From positions 105,900-169,899 of the forward strand of contig NZ_BEGX01000001.1 of assembly GCF_002583555.1 (NCBI RefSeq): a stretch of DNA of 64,000 nucleotides, in the 5' to 3' direction. Under the pieces are notes generated by a model. It ran no database searches. It was not told the origin of the DNA and saw nothing but the letters and a program-made list of their open reading frames with translations. Source of the stretch: Pseudonocardia sp. N23. Its GTDB lineage: Bacteria; Actinomycetota; Actinomycetes; Mycobacteriales; Pseudonocardiaceae. Shown here piece by piece: positions 17,202 to 25,136 of the stretch; the stretch's first letter is position 1; each line of letters begins with the position of its first letter. Both the position numbers and the translations under genes were made by a program.

Positions 17202-17642
17202 TCAGGCCTGCTGCGCGTCGAACATCCACCGCTGCTTCTCCAGCCCGGCGACGATGCCGATCAGCAGGTCCTGGGTCACCGGGTCGAGCTCGCCGAGGCG
17301 GTCGATCCGGGTGCGCGTCCGTGCGATCACGGTGTCGAGGATGCGCACGGCATGCGCGACGGCGCCGCTGTCGGGGATGCGGCCCTCGGGGGCCTCGGCG
17401 AGCGGGGTCTCCTTGGCGACGATGGCGACGCGACCGTCGGCGGGAAGGCCCAGTGCGACGGCGCGCTCGGCGACGGCGTCGCCCGCGGCGCGCGCCTCGT
17501 CGGTCAGCCCGTCGAGCTGCTCGTGGACCGGGAGGAAGGAGCGGCCGGTGACGTTCCAGTGCAGCTGCTTGGCCTGCAGTGCGAGGTCGGTCAGCTCGAC
17601 GAGCGTGTCCTGCAGGTCGGTACCGATGCGGTCGAGATCCAT
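17202..17642 (-). CDS. dps: Dps-family ferritin-like protein
   Basis: A 146-residue mini-ferritin that oxidises and stores iron with peroxide and protects DNA. The inter-subunit ferroxidase ligands are all present with canonical spacing: H28 (KQLHWNVTG), H40, D44, D55 and E59. There is no long Lys-rich N-terminal tail, so DNA binding of the E. coli type is doubtful; the N-terminus starts straight into helix A. Good ribosome site GAGGAGG upstream of the ATG. The 3' flank carries a strong hairpin. Expression under oxidative or starvation stress is family knowledge only. Confidence 0.93.
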   Translation of the reverse strand: MDLDRIGTDLQDTLVELTDLALQAKQLHWNVTGRSFLPVHEQLDGLTDEARAAGDAVAERAVALGLPADGRVAIVAKETPLAEAPEGRIPDSGAVAHAVRILDTVIARTRTRIDRLGELDPVTQDLLIGIVAGLEKQRWMFDAQQA

Positions 17643-17750
17643 GGTGGGTGGGCCTCCTCGGGGTGAGTCGCTTCTTTCTGGACTGAATCCAGATTACGCC
17701 TTTTCTGGATCAAGTCCAGAAAAGGGCGCTGTGCGCTCGCTCTCGGAAGG

Positions 17751-18416
17751 TCAGGCTGAGCTGGGTCGCGTGGCCACGGCGGTCGTGGCGCAGTGGTCGA
17801 CGAGGGAGTCCGCCAGGTCGTGGGCCCAGTCGGCGTCGCCGGGCTGATCGGTGAACAGCGCGCGGAAGTACAAGGGGGCCATCAGGACGTCGGCGGCCCG
17901 GTCGACGGTCGGCACCACGCCGCCCCGGTCCCGCTCCCGGTCGAGCATCGCCCCGAGCTGGGTGCGGCGCTCGACGATGCACGCGCACCCGCCTCCGGTG
18001 CTGCTGCCCAGTGCCGCGCGGATGATCGCGAGCGTCTCGGGGTCGGTGAGGTCGGTGGCGACGTCGGTGACCCAACGTCGCAGGTCACCGCGTAGCGAGC
18101 CGGTGTCGGGGACGACGAGGTCGTCGGTGAACCGGCTCTCCGCGACGGCGGCGAGCAGGTCACCGAGGGAGGCCCAGCGCCGGTAGACCGTCGTCGGGTG
18201 CACGCCTGCCCGCGCGGCGATCGCGGGCATCGTGAGCTGCTCGGCGGGGGCGTCGGCCAGTAGTTCGATGACCGCGCGGTGCACCGCGGTCCGGACGCGC
18301 GCCGAGCGGCCGCCGGGGCGCGCCCGCGGTCCGGCGTGGGCGGTTCGGAGAGTGGTGTCCGTTTCCGGACGCGGATCGGCGTCCGAACGGGTGGTGTCTG
18401 CCGCGCGCGTGGCCAT
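17751..18416 (-). CDS. TetR-family repressor
   Basis: A 221-residue regulator. The first ~38 residues are polar and basic, then the helix-turn-helix domain spans about 40-90 (LTMPAIAARAGVHPTTVYRR, WASLGDLLAAV). The C-terminal ligand domain is of the TetR_C type with a CAC motif (GGGCACIVERR) that may be a sensor or metal site. It is divergent from an MFS exporter, with two near-identical palindromic operators between them, so it most likely represses both genes until an exporter substrate binds. Confidence 0.92.
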   Translation of the reverse strand: MATRAADTTRSDADPRPETDTTLRTAHAGPRARPGGRSARVRTAVHRAVIELLADAPAEQLTMPAIAARAGVHPTTVYRRWASLGDLLAAVAESRFTDDLVVPDTGSLRGDLRRWVTDVATDLTDPETLAIIRAALGSSTGGGCACIVERRTQLGAMLDRERDRGGVVPTVDRAADVLMAPLYFRALFTDQPGDADWAHDLADSLVDHCATTAVATRPSSA

Positions 18417-18425
18417 GACGGCATT

Positions 18426-18480
18426 ATTGCAGCGATCGTTGCGTTGACGCCGTCGTCTCTAACGCAACGATCACTGCAGT
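18426..18480. promoter_or_regulatory. Double TetR operator
   Basis: Two 20-bp arms, 18426-18445 and 18461-18480, are inverted copies with 18 of 20 matches, separated by 15 bases. Each arm is itself a near palindrome of consensus GCARCGATCRYTGC (18429-18442 and 18464-18477). This looks like two operators for repressor dimers, one over each divergent promoter of the TetR and MFS genes. Confidence 0.75.
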
Positions 18481-18490
18481 CTGGAGCGCG

Positions 18491-19732
18491 ATGTCCGCCA
18501 CCGCACCCTCCGCCGCCCCGCCGGCGACGAACCCGTCACGACGGCTGTCCCGTGACCGCACCTTCGCCGCCGTCGCCGCCGTCGTCGTGCTGTTCATGGC
18601 CGCCGCGGGGGCCCCGACCCCGCTCTACGTCGTCTACCAGCAGGCCTGGGGATTCTCCAAGACGACGCTCACCGTGGTCTTCGCCGTCTACGTCCTCGGC
18701 CTGCTCACCTCGCTCCTCGTCGCGGGCGCCCTGTCCGACCACATCGGCCGCCGCCCCGTCCTCGTGGCCGCGATCGGCCTCGAGGCCGTCGCCTTCGTGC
18801 TCTTCCTCGTCGCCGGGGGCGTCCCGGTGCTTCTCGTCGCCCGCGCCCTGCAGGGACTCGCCACCGGTGCCGCCATCACGGCGCTGTCCGCCGCACTCGT
18901 CGACAACGCCCCCACCCACGAACCCGGTCGGGCCGGCGTGGTCAGCAGTGTCGCCCCGGTCGCCGGGCTCGGGCTCGGTGCCCTCGGCGCCGGCGCCCTC
19001 GTCCAGTACGCGCCGGCCCCGACCCACCTCGTGTTCGTCGTCTTCCTGGTGCTGCTCGTCGTCGCCGTCGTCGCCGTCGCGTTCATGCCCGAGACGTCCG
19101 CCCGGGTGCCCGGCGCGCTCGGGTCGCTGCGGCCCGTCGTCGGTGTCCCGCGCAGGCTGCGTGCCGAGGTCATCGCCCTGGTGCCGATCCTGCTGGCCTC
19201 GTGGTCGCTGGGCGGGTTGTTCTTCTCGCTCGGGCCGTCGGTGGCCGCCGAGGTCCTCGGCCTGCACAACCACCTGGTCGGCGGGCTCGTCGTCGTCCTG
19301 CTGTGCGCGCCCGGCGCGCTGACGTCGTTGCTGTTGCGATCGTGGCCGCTGGAGCGGCTGCTCACCCTCGCGGGCGTGTTCGTCACCGTCGGGACCGCGG
19401 TCGCGCTCGTCGGCGTCGACAACCGGCTCGGGATCGTCGGGACGCTGGGCACCGTCGTCGCCGGGGTCGGGTTCGGTGCCGCGGCGCTGGGGACCTTCGG
19501 GACCTACGCGCGCATCGCCGCACCCCACGAGCGCGGTGCCCTGTTTGCGGTCGCGTACACGATCTCCTACCTGGCCTTCAGCATCCCGGCCGTCGCCGCG
19601 GGCTTCGCCGCGACGTCGCTCGGCCTGCAGGTCGCGACTGCCGGATACGGGGTCATGGTCGTCACACTCGGCGTGCTGGCCCTCGTCGCGCAACGTCTCG
19701 CCGGCCGTCGCCGCGCCGCCGCTGTCGCCTGA
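18491..19732 (+). CDS. MFS transporter, drug-efflux type
   Basis: A 413-residue major facilitator with about 12 membrane segments. The cytoplasmic loop 2-3 motif reads GALSDHIGRRPVL, the standard MFS A-motif of proton antiporters. An early APTPLYVVYQQAWGFS block is typical of an actinobacterial MFS subfamily. It is divergent from a TetR gene and shares its operators, the usual setting for an inducible exporter. Substrate unknown. The gene starts only 10 bases beyond the right operator, so repressor binding would block its promoter. Confidence 0.9.
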   Translation: MSATAPSAAPPATNPSRRLSRDRTFAAVAAVVVLFMAAAGAPTPLYVVYQQAWGFSKTTLTVVFAVYVLGLLTSLLVAGALSDHIGRRPVLVAAIGLEAVAFVLFLVAGGVPVLLVARALQGLATGAAITALSAALVDNAPTHEPGRAGVVSSVAPVAGLGLGALGAGALVQYAPAPTHLVFVVFLVLLVVAVVAVAFMPETSARVPGALGSLRPVVGVPRRLRAEVIALVPILLASWSLGGLFFSLGPSVAAEVLGLHNHLVGGLVVVLLCAPGALTSLLLRSWPLERLLTLAGVFVTVGTAVALVGVDNRLGIVGTLGTVVAGVGFGAAALGTFGTYARIAAPHERGALFAVAYTISYLAFSIPAVAAGFAATSLGLQVATAGYGVMVVTLGVLALVAQRLAGRRRAAAVA

Positions 19733-19768
19733 CGGCGGACCGTCACCGGCTCGGGGTGCGGCCGGGGA

Positions 19769-20548
19769 TCAGGAGAACGCTGCAGCGGCGCCCGTGCGCC
19801 CGGTCGCGGCCCGGGCGAAGAACGACGTCTCGCCCGCCAGCAGAGCCGTCCCGGCGTCGACCAGCGCGCCCGCCGCGGCGTAGAAGAACGTGCCGCCGAC
19901 GGAGATGCGCGCGACCCCGGCCCCGGCCAGCTCGGCGGGGGCCGGGCCGCCGTCGAGCAACAGCACGTTCACCGGCCGGTCGACGTTGCGCACCACCGTC
20001 TCGACATCAGCGATCCGGACCAGCCCCGGCGCGTAGAGGACGTCGGCGCCGGCCTCCTGGTAGGCCTGCAGCCGGCCGATGGTGTCGGCGAGGTCGTCGA
20101 CGCCGTGCAGGAGGTTCTCGCAGCGGGCCGTGAGCACGAGATCGCCGCTCGCCTCGACCGCGGCGACGATCCGCTCGACCGCGGCGTCGCGGGAGTAGAC
20201 CGGGTCGGCCGCGTCGCCGGTGAAGTCCTCGACCGACGCCCCGGCCAGGCCGGCGCCGCGGGCCGCGGTGATGGTGGCGGCGACGTCGTCGGGCGAGTGG
20301 CCGAACCCGTTCTCCAGGTCGGCCGAGACCGGCAGGTCGGTGGCCGCGACGATCGACGCGGCGTGGGCGAGTGCCTCGTCGCGGGTCACGCCGCCGTCGC
20401 GGCGCCCGAGGGTCCCCGCGAACCCGCTGCTCGTCGTGGCCAGGGCCTGGAAGCCGAGCGAGGCGAGCAGCCGGGCGGACCCGGCGTCCCACGGGTTGGG
20501 GATCAGCAGCGGGGTGTCGGCGTGGTGGAGGTCGAGGAACGACGGCAT
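19769..20548 (-). CDS. Isocitrate lyase/PEP mutase superfamily protein
   Basis: A 259-residue TIM-barrel protein of the PEP mutase/isocitrate lyase superfamily. Visible features: NPWDAGSARLLASLGFQALATTSSG at the N-terminus, metal-site D77 and E79 in PVSADLENGFG, and E107-D108 in GASVEDF. The KKCGH catalytic loop of true isocitrate/methylisocitrate lyases is absent, so it is not Icl or PrpB. Members like this are often annotated as oxaloacetate decarboxylase or carboxyphosphonoenolpyruvate mutase; the reaction here is unknown. It is convergent with the MFS gene and stands alone. Confidence 0.85.
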   Translation of the reverse strand: MPSFLDLHHADTPLLIPNPWDAGSARLLASLGFQALATTSSGFAGTLGRRDGGVTRDEALAHAASIVAATDLPVSADLENGFGHSPDDVAATITAARGAGLAGASVEDFTGDAADPVYSRDAAVERIVAAVEASGDLVLTARCENLLHGVDDLADTIGRLQAYQEAGADVLYAPGLVRIADVETVVRNVDRPVNVLLLDGGPAPAELAGAGVARISVGGTFFYAAAGALVDAGTALLAGETSFFARAATGRTGAAAAFS

Positions 20549-20649
20549 GCAGCGACGCTATCCGTCGGCCCCGACACAATGCGGCACACGGATTCCGGGC
20601 ATCGGGGACGCCTCGGGCGCAACCGCGCCCCCGGGTCGGCGGACGTGGC

Positions 20650-20665
20650 TAGGGTCGGTCGTGTG
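20650..20665 (+). promoter_or_regulatory. -10 box for a leaderless start (YbjQ operon)
   Basis: TAGGGT at 20650-20655 is seven bases before the in-frame GTG at 20663, giving a leaderless transcript start for the three-gene YbjQ unit. A second GTG two bases earlier is out of frame. Confidence 0.45.
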
Positions 20666-21523
20666 GCCGAGTGGGACGGGCAGGGGCTGCCGCCGGTCGC
20701 CGCGGAACGCATACGTCGCGCCGCAGCGGGCGGGGCGTGGACGTCGCTGCTGAGCGCCCCCGCCGCCGCAGGACTCGAGGTCGCCGGGTTCGACCCCGTC
20801 GGCGAGGTGATGGGCAGCATCGTGCAGCGCATGGGCTGGGCCGGCTACCGCGGCTGCGGCGGGTACGGCTGGGGCGGGCGGCCCACGACGATCACGTCGT
20901 CGGACGGCGACCGCTTCTCCGGCTTCGCCCCCTACGTCCGGGCCCTCCACACCGGCTACGACACCGCCATCGGCCGGCTCGTCGCCGAGGCCACCGCCAT
21001 CGGCGCCGACGGTGTCGTCGGCATCCGGCTCGGGCAGTCCACCGAGTTCGGCGGCGCCCGCGAGTTCACCGCGCTCGGCACCGCGGTGCGCGCCCGGTCC
21101 ACGACCAGGCCAGGACGGGTCTTCACGACGGTGCTGGCCGCCCAGGACGTCGCCAAGCTGCTGCGGGCCGGCTGGATGCCTGCGCAGATCGTCTACGGCA
21201 TCTCCGTCGCCATCCGTCACGACGACTGGGCCACCCGCGCGCAGGCGTCGTGGAACGCGGGCAACGTCGAGGTCGAGGGCTACACCGACCTGGTCGGCAC
21301 CACCCGCGCCGACGCCCGCCGGCTGCTGCACGACGCCGTGCGCCGCAGCGGGGCCGACGGCGCCGTCGTGGACGACATGACGCTCTCGGTGTGGTCGGTC
21401 GAGCCGGGGGAGAACCACCGCGACCACGTCGCCGAGGCGACCCTCTTCGGCACGGCGCTGGCCCGCTTCCACACGGGCACGGCCGCCCCGACCCGTTCGT
21501 TGACGTACCTGCCGCTGCGCTGA
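20663..21523 (+). CDS. YbjQ-type (heavy-metal-binding domain) protein, first of a trio
   Basis: A 286-residue cytoplasmic protein with two related modules. Each ends in the YbjQ/DUF74-like pattern of a long helix followed by a GADGVVGIRL strand and a TALGTAV strand: first copy near residues 95-140 (YDTAIGRLVAEATAIGADGV), second near residues 210-275 (ARRLLHDAVRRSGADGAVV). A Gly/Tyr-rich stretch (WAGYRGCGGYGWGG) precedes. No catalytic motif is known for the family and metal binding is only implied by its database name. It is followed after 23 bases by a clearer paralogue. Confidence 0.8.
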   Translation: MAEWDGQGLPPVAAERIRRAAAGGAWTSLLSAPAAAGLEVAGFDPVGEVMGSIVQRMGWAGYRGCGGYGWGGRPTTITSSDGDRFSGFAPYVRALHTGYDTAIGRLVAEATAIGADGVVGIRLGQSTEFGGAREFTALGTAVRARSTTRPGRVFTTVLAAQDVAKLLRAGWMPAQIVYGISVAIRHDDWATRAQASWNAGNVEVEGYTDLVGTTRADARRLLHDAVRRSGADGAVVDDMTLSVWSVEPGENHRDHVAEATLFGTALARFHTGTAAPTRSLTYLPLR

Positions 21524-21546
21524 GCGCTACCGACCTGGAGGACCGC

Positions 21547-22380
21547 GTGACCGCCGACCCGACCGAGCTGGGCATCCCCGAGGACGCGATGCGCCGGTTG
21601 GCGGAGATGCGGCCCGGGCAGGCGACCAGCCTGTTCACCTCCGACCTGTCGGTCAACGAGTTCCTGCTGGTCCGCGAGGCGGGGTTCCGCCCGCTCGGGC
21701 TGGTGCTCGGGTCGAGCATCTACCACGTCGGGTTCCAGGTGGGCCGGTGGAACAGGAACCAGGAGCTGACGATGCTCTCCCAGGCGATGTACCACGCCAG
21801 GGAGCTCGCCATGACCCGCATGGAGGCCGAGGCCGACCAGCTCGGCGCCGACGGCATCGTCGGCGTCCGCCTCGACATCGAGTTCAAGGAGTTCGGCTCC
21901 GACCTCGCCGAGTTCATCGCCGTCGGTACCGCGGTGAAGGCCGACGAGCCGCAGACCCCCGACGGGTTCGGCTGGCGCAACAACAAGAACCAGCCCTTCA
22001 CCTCCGACCTGTCCGGCCAGGACTTCTGGACGCTCGTCCAGGCCGGCTACGCCCCGCTGGGCATGGTCATGGGCTCGTGCGTCTACCACGTCGCCCACCA
22101 GCGGTTCTGGCAGGCGATGGGCAACATCGGGCAGAACGTCGAGCTGCCGCAGTTCACCGAGGCGCTCTACGACGCCCGCGAGCTCGCGATGAGCCGGATG
22201 CAGGCCGAGGCCGAGGAGCTGCACGCCGAGGGCATCGTCGGGGTGCAGCTGCGGTCGCACGGGCACCGCTGGGGCGGGCACACGACGGAGTTCTTCGCGA
22301 TCGGCACCGCCGTGCGGCCGTTGCGCGCCGACCACACGATCCCCACCCCGCAGCTCGTGCTCCCGCTCACCGACCGGTAG
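21547..22380 (+). CDS. YbjQ-type protein with two tandem domains
   Basis: A 277-residue protein made of two obvious repeats, about 25-135 and 150-265. Compare TSDLSVNEFLLVREAGF with TSDLSGQDFWTLVQAGY, LGSSIYHVGFQ with MGSCVYHVAHQ, and ARELAMTRMEAEADQLGADG with ARELAMSRMQAEAEELHAEG. Each repeat ends with F(I/F)A(V/I)GTAV. YbjQ folds assemble as pentamers, so tandem fusion may give a ring of mixed domains. GTG start with GGAGGA upstream. Role unknown; the neighbouring proteins suggest that the three act together. Confidence 0.85.
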   Translation: MTADPTELGIPEDAMRRLAEMRPGQATSLFTSDLSVNEFLLVREAGFRPLGLVLGSSIYHVGFQVGRWNRNQELTMLSQAMYHARELAMTRMEAEADQLGADGIVGVRLDIEFKEFGSDLAEFIAVGTAVKADEPQTPDGFGWRNNKNQPFTSDLSGQDFWTLVQAGYAPLGMVMGSCVYHVAHQRFWQAMGNIGQNVELPQFTEALYDARELAMSRMQAEAEELHAEGIVGVQLRSHGHRWGGHTTEFFAIGTAVRPLRADHTIPTPQLVLPLTDR

Positions 22381-22385
22381 AACTC

Positions 22386-22811
22386 GTGTCCGTGACGGAA
22401 CCGAGCGGGCTCGGCCCGATGGGCGACGTTCAGCTGCTCGCGGCGATGCTGCGCAGCGACCGCACCGACGTGGCCTCCTACGCCCGCCTGCTCGCCGGGG
22501 CGCTCGCGGGGGCGCTGCCCGCCGGGATGGTCGAGGTGGAGCACAAGCGGGGGCTGGCCGACCGGATGGCCGGGCGCGAGGGGCGGCCCGTCGTGGTGCT
22601 GGTGCACGGCCAGGACCGTGACCTGGAGCTGCGCGAGGGCGCCCGCGGCGTGGTCGAGGCCGAGATCCGGCAGGTCGTGCGGGGTGTGGTGATCAGCCGC
22701 CGTCCGGTCGCGGTGGACCAGTGGCTGGAGGCGCTGGCCGTCGACCTGAGCCGGATCGCCGCCCGCGACGCCGCCGCCCGCGACGCCCTGGAACGCCTCC
22801 TCCGCCCCTGA
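22386..22811 (+). CDS. Hypothetical protein, third gene of the YbjQ unit
   Basis: A 141-residue soluble protein starting five bases after the tandem YbjQ gene, hence co-translated. It contains a predicted alpha/beta core with GMVEVEHKRGLADRMAGREG followed by VVVLVHGQDRDLELREG and a C-terminal helix pair rich in Ala and Arg. I recognise no catalytic motif. Its fixed position next to two YbjQ-type genes suggests a partner protein. GTG at 22386 is used; a second GTG two codons later is equally possible. Confidence 0.72.
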   Translation: MSVTEPSGLGPMGDVQLLAAMLRSDRTDVASYARLLAGALAGALPAGMVEVEHKRGLADRMAGREGRPVVVLVHGQDRDLELREGARGVVEAEIRQVVRGVVISRRPVAVDQWLEALAVDLSRIAARDAAARDALERLLRP

Positions 22812-22839
22812 CCGGCTGGTGATCACCGTTCCAGGCGCC

Positions 22840-22861
22840 TGAGCGACGGATCCGTCGCTCA
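22840..22861. terminator. 22-bp perfect palindrome after the YbjQ unit
   Basis: TGAGCGACGGA followed at once by its reverse complement, 29 bases past the third stop codon. As RNA it would fold into a 9-bp stem with a 4-base loop. It may serve as terminator for the rightward YbjQ genes. Confidence 0.55.
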
Positions 22862-22947
22862 CGCCGTGGTCCGCGTCGCGCCGGCCCGGTGTCGACGCCG
22901 TGCACGTCCGGGGTGGTCATCGGCAGGTCCCCCTCACGAGCTGATCG

Positions 22948-22966
22948 ACGTTACGACACGTAACGT
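22948..22966. promoter_or_regulatory. Orphan 19-bp operator-like palindrome
   Basis: ACGTTACG-ACA-CGTAACGT, perfect 8-bp arms with a 3-base spacer. The form is that of a TetR-type operator. It lies between convergent genes (ends at 22811 and 23047), where no promoter for an annotated gene is expected. The whole 22812-23046 stretch has no credible gene. Confidence 0.45.
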
Positions 22967-23046
22967 CACGAGGGTGGACCGGTCGTGTCGACGGTCCGCC
23001 CCCTTCCCGCGATCCGCGGAGCTCGACGTCGGACCCGGCGGGGCGG

Positions 23047-23283
23047 TCAGGTCGAGCTGGGGGTGCGGTCGTCGGCCGGCTCGTCGACGAACTCCAGCAG
23101 GTCGCCGGGCTGGCACTCCAGGACCCGGCACATGGCCTCGAGCGTCGAGAACCGCACGGCCTTGGCGCGGCCGTTCTTGAGGACGGCCACGTTGGCCGGG
23201 GTGAGCCCGACCCGTTCGGCGAACTCGCCGACACTCATCTTGCGCCGGGCCAGCTCCACGTCGATACGCACGACGATCGCCAT
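23047..23283 (-). CDS. Small Xre/Cro-type HTH regulator (YozG-like)
   Basis: A 78-residue DNA-binding protein that is almost only a helix-turn-helix domain: ARRKMSVGEFAERVGLTPAN, then VAVLKNGRAKAVRFSTLEAM, CRVLECQPGDLLEF. It resembles YozG-type regulators. The ATG follows the stop of the DUF2975 gene directly, and this DUF2975/HTH pairing is widespread in Gram-positive bacteria, where the two probably form one regulatory unit. The C-terminal tail is acidic. Confidence 0.9.
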   Translation of the reverse strand: MAIVVRIDVELARRKMSVGEFAERVGLTPANVAVLKNGRAKAVRFSTLEAMCRVLECQPGDLLEFVDEPADDRTPSST

Positions 23284-23763
23284 TCAGATCACCGCGTCCA
23301 GGTCGGTGCGCAACGTCGTGGCCTGGCGCAGCAGCGCCCGCAGCACGAGCACGAGCAGTCCGAAGACGGTGACGCCCGTGGTGAGCAGCAGCAGGAGCAT
23401 CGGCATGCCGGGGTCGTCGGCCTGGGTCAGGACGAAGACGTCGACGGCCACGAGCACGAGCCAGCCCGCGCCGATCGCCCCGACGATCACGTCGACCCAG
23501 CGCAGGGAGCTCTCGCTGAAGATGCGGTCCTGCGCGACGCGGGTGAGCAGCTGCCACGTCGCGACGATCACGACCTGCACGCACAGCACCCAGAAGACGG
23601 CGATGATCGTCGCCGGCCAGCGCAGGGGCGCGTCGTTGGGGTTCTGCTCGGCCATGTAGCGGAAGGTGCCGGGTATCGACAGCGTCTGGAACACGAGCAG
23701 GACGAAGAACAGCACCACGAGGAACACCCGGAGCACAGGTATCGCTCGACGCTCGATCATCAT
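23284..23763 (-). CDS. DUF2975 membrane protein
   Basis: A 159-residue integral membrane protein with four predicted helices (about 8-28, 48-72, 88-110, 122-145) and the family pattern of a loop with RIFSESSLRWVDVIVGAIG between helices 2 and 3. It directly precedes the small HTH gene with no gap. In such pairs the membrane protein is thought to tune the regulator; no biochemical role is established. Two tandem ATG codons (23763 and 23760) could both serve as the start. Confidence 0.88.
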   Translation of the reverse strand: MMIERRAIPVLRVFLVVLFFVLLVFQTLSIPGTFRYMAEQNPNDAPLRWPATIIAVFWVLCVQVVIVATWQLLTRVAQDRIFSESSLRWVDVIVGAIGAGWLVLVAVDVFVLTQADDPGMPMLLLLLTTGVTVFGLLVLVLRALLRQATTLRTDLDAVI

Positions 23764-23819
23764 GGATCGAGTTTCGACGATGATCTATCGAATGTCAATC
23801 GACACGCTGGGAGCCGCGC

Positions 23820-24971
23820 TCAGTGCCGGAAGAGCCGCGGTACGTCCGGGACCCGGGTGATGCGATGCTCCCGGCACGCCGCGGCGACGTCCGAGGACCG
23901 CGTCGACCCGCCCGGCTCCGCGAGATGCCGCACCCCGTGCCGCGCCGCCTGGTCGACGTTGTCCCGGAACGGGATCGCCCCGTCGGAGACGAACGCGACC
24001 TCGTCGAGACGCCCGACCCACGACGCCCGCTCCCGCGCCGTGAACAACGTGAACCCGCGCGTCGCCGCCGACAGCATCGCCGTCTCCCGGTGGTCGAGAT
24101 CGCCCTCGACGACGCGCAGCCGCCAGTTCGTCCGCTCCGTCCGCGAGACGCCCTCGACGAACGTCATCGACCGCACCGCGGGATGGCGGCGCAGCCACCA
24201 GTTGTCGGCCTTCGACCCGGCCAGCCGGGTGCAGTCGATCCGCGACTGCTGGCCGGCGCCGATCCCCAGCGCCATGCCGTCGCGCAGGTAGGCGACGGCG
24301 TTGGACTCGGTGTGGCGCATCGCGACCAGGCCCAGCAGCAGGTCCGTCACGGCGCGCGGCGCGAGTGCGGGCGCGGACCGCGTGAGGAGGTGGGCGGTGA
24401 GCGGCGCGGCGTCGCGTGGCTGCTCCAGCCGGACCCCGCCGATCTCGCGGGCCTCCCGCACCGGCGGGGGTACCGACGGGTCGGCCTCCAGCACCAGGAA
24501 CCGGCCGTCCTTCTTGGCCGCCAACGTCTCCACCGTGCCCGGGGCGTATCCCGGCGCGATGATCCCGTCGCTGGTCAGCCGGCGCACCAGGTCGGCGAGC
24601 TCGGCGTCGACCGGCTCGGACACGGCGATCATGTCACCGAACGACGCCCGCGGGTCGGCGTCGCGGGCCCGGACGTAGGCGCTCGTCAACGGCCCGACCG
24701 ACGCGGCGTCGAGGCCGAACGTCTCCGCGGCGACCTCGTCGACCCGGCCCTCGAGCGCCACCCCCGCGGGCGACACGTGCTTCATCGACGCCGCGACCGG
24801 TGCGCCGCACGCCGCGGCCGCCTCCCGGACCAGCGCCCAGCCGGTCAACGCGTCCAACATGTTCACGTACGACGGCCGCCCCGACAGCACCCGCAGCGGC
24901 GGACGCGCAGGGTCGACGAACTCGGCACGAGCCGGCTGTTGGTGCGGGTTGGTGCCGTAGCGCAGGAGCAT
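23820..24971 (-). CDS. Stand-alone AICAR formyltransferase-like protein (PurH C-domain homologue)
   Basis: A 383-residue protein homologous to the transformylase half of PurH, which adds a formyl group from 10-formyl-THF to AICAR in purine synthesis. Visible PurH-like blocks: LRYGTNPHQQPA, MKHVSPAGVALEG (PurH usually KHxNPCG), VRARDADPRASFGD, AKKDGRFLVLEAD, and GMALGIGAGQQSRIDCTRLAG. The IMP cyclohydrolase (MGS-like) domain is absent from the start. The Cys of KHxNPCG is replaced by Ala. ATG 24971 is chosen for AGGA upstream over GTG 24983. Isolated between unrelated genes, it may be a salvage or specialised homologue rather than the housekeeping enzyme. Confidence 0.85.
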   Translation of the reverse strand: MLLRYGTNPHQQPARAEFVDPARPPLRVLSGRPSYVNMLDALTGWALVREAAAACGAPVAASMKHVSPAGVALEGRVDEVAAETFGLDAASVGPLTSAYVRARDADPRASFGDMIAVSEPVDAELADLVRRLTSDGIIAPGYAPGTVETLAAKKDGRFLVLEADPSVPPPVREAREIGGVRLEQPRDAAPLTAHLLTRSAPALAPRAVTDLLLGLVAMRHTESNAVAYLRDGMALGIGAGQQSRIDCTRLAGSKADNWWLRRHPAVRSMTFVEGVSRTERTNWRLRVVEGDLDHRETAMLSAATRGFTLFTARERASWVGRLDEVAFVSDGAIPFRDNVDQAARHGVRHLAEPGGSTRSSDVAAACREHRITRVPDVPRLFRH

Positions 24972-25136
24972 GCGGATCCTCACGGTCGCGGCCGCCGCCC
25001 AGCCTACGGGGCGATCACCGGCTCCCGGAGCGACCCCGCCCGCACGCCGGCCCGGCGTGGTGGCGGCTCGCGCCGGGCGCGGGAGCCGGAGGGCGGGGTT
25101 CGGGGTCCGGACCTGCGGACTGGCATCCTCGCGGGC

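Noticed and set aside
19730..19745. Short inverted repeat TGACGG-n4-CCGTCA between MFS and PEP mutase-like genes
   Set aside because: A 6-bp stem is too weak to separate from background in DNA of this composition, though the location between convergent genes would suit a terminator.
19769..20548. Isocitrate or methylisocitrate lyase
   Set aside because: The KKCGH catalytic loop is missing and the protein is shorter than Icl; only superfamily membership is supported.
23823..25136. Upstream extension of the FAD dehydrogenase frame across the AICAR formyltransferase-like gene
   Set aside because: The real flavoprotein starts at 25137 with its FAD motif; the extension is antisense low-complexity sequence.
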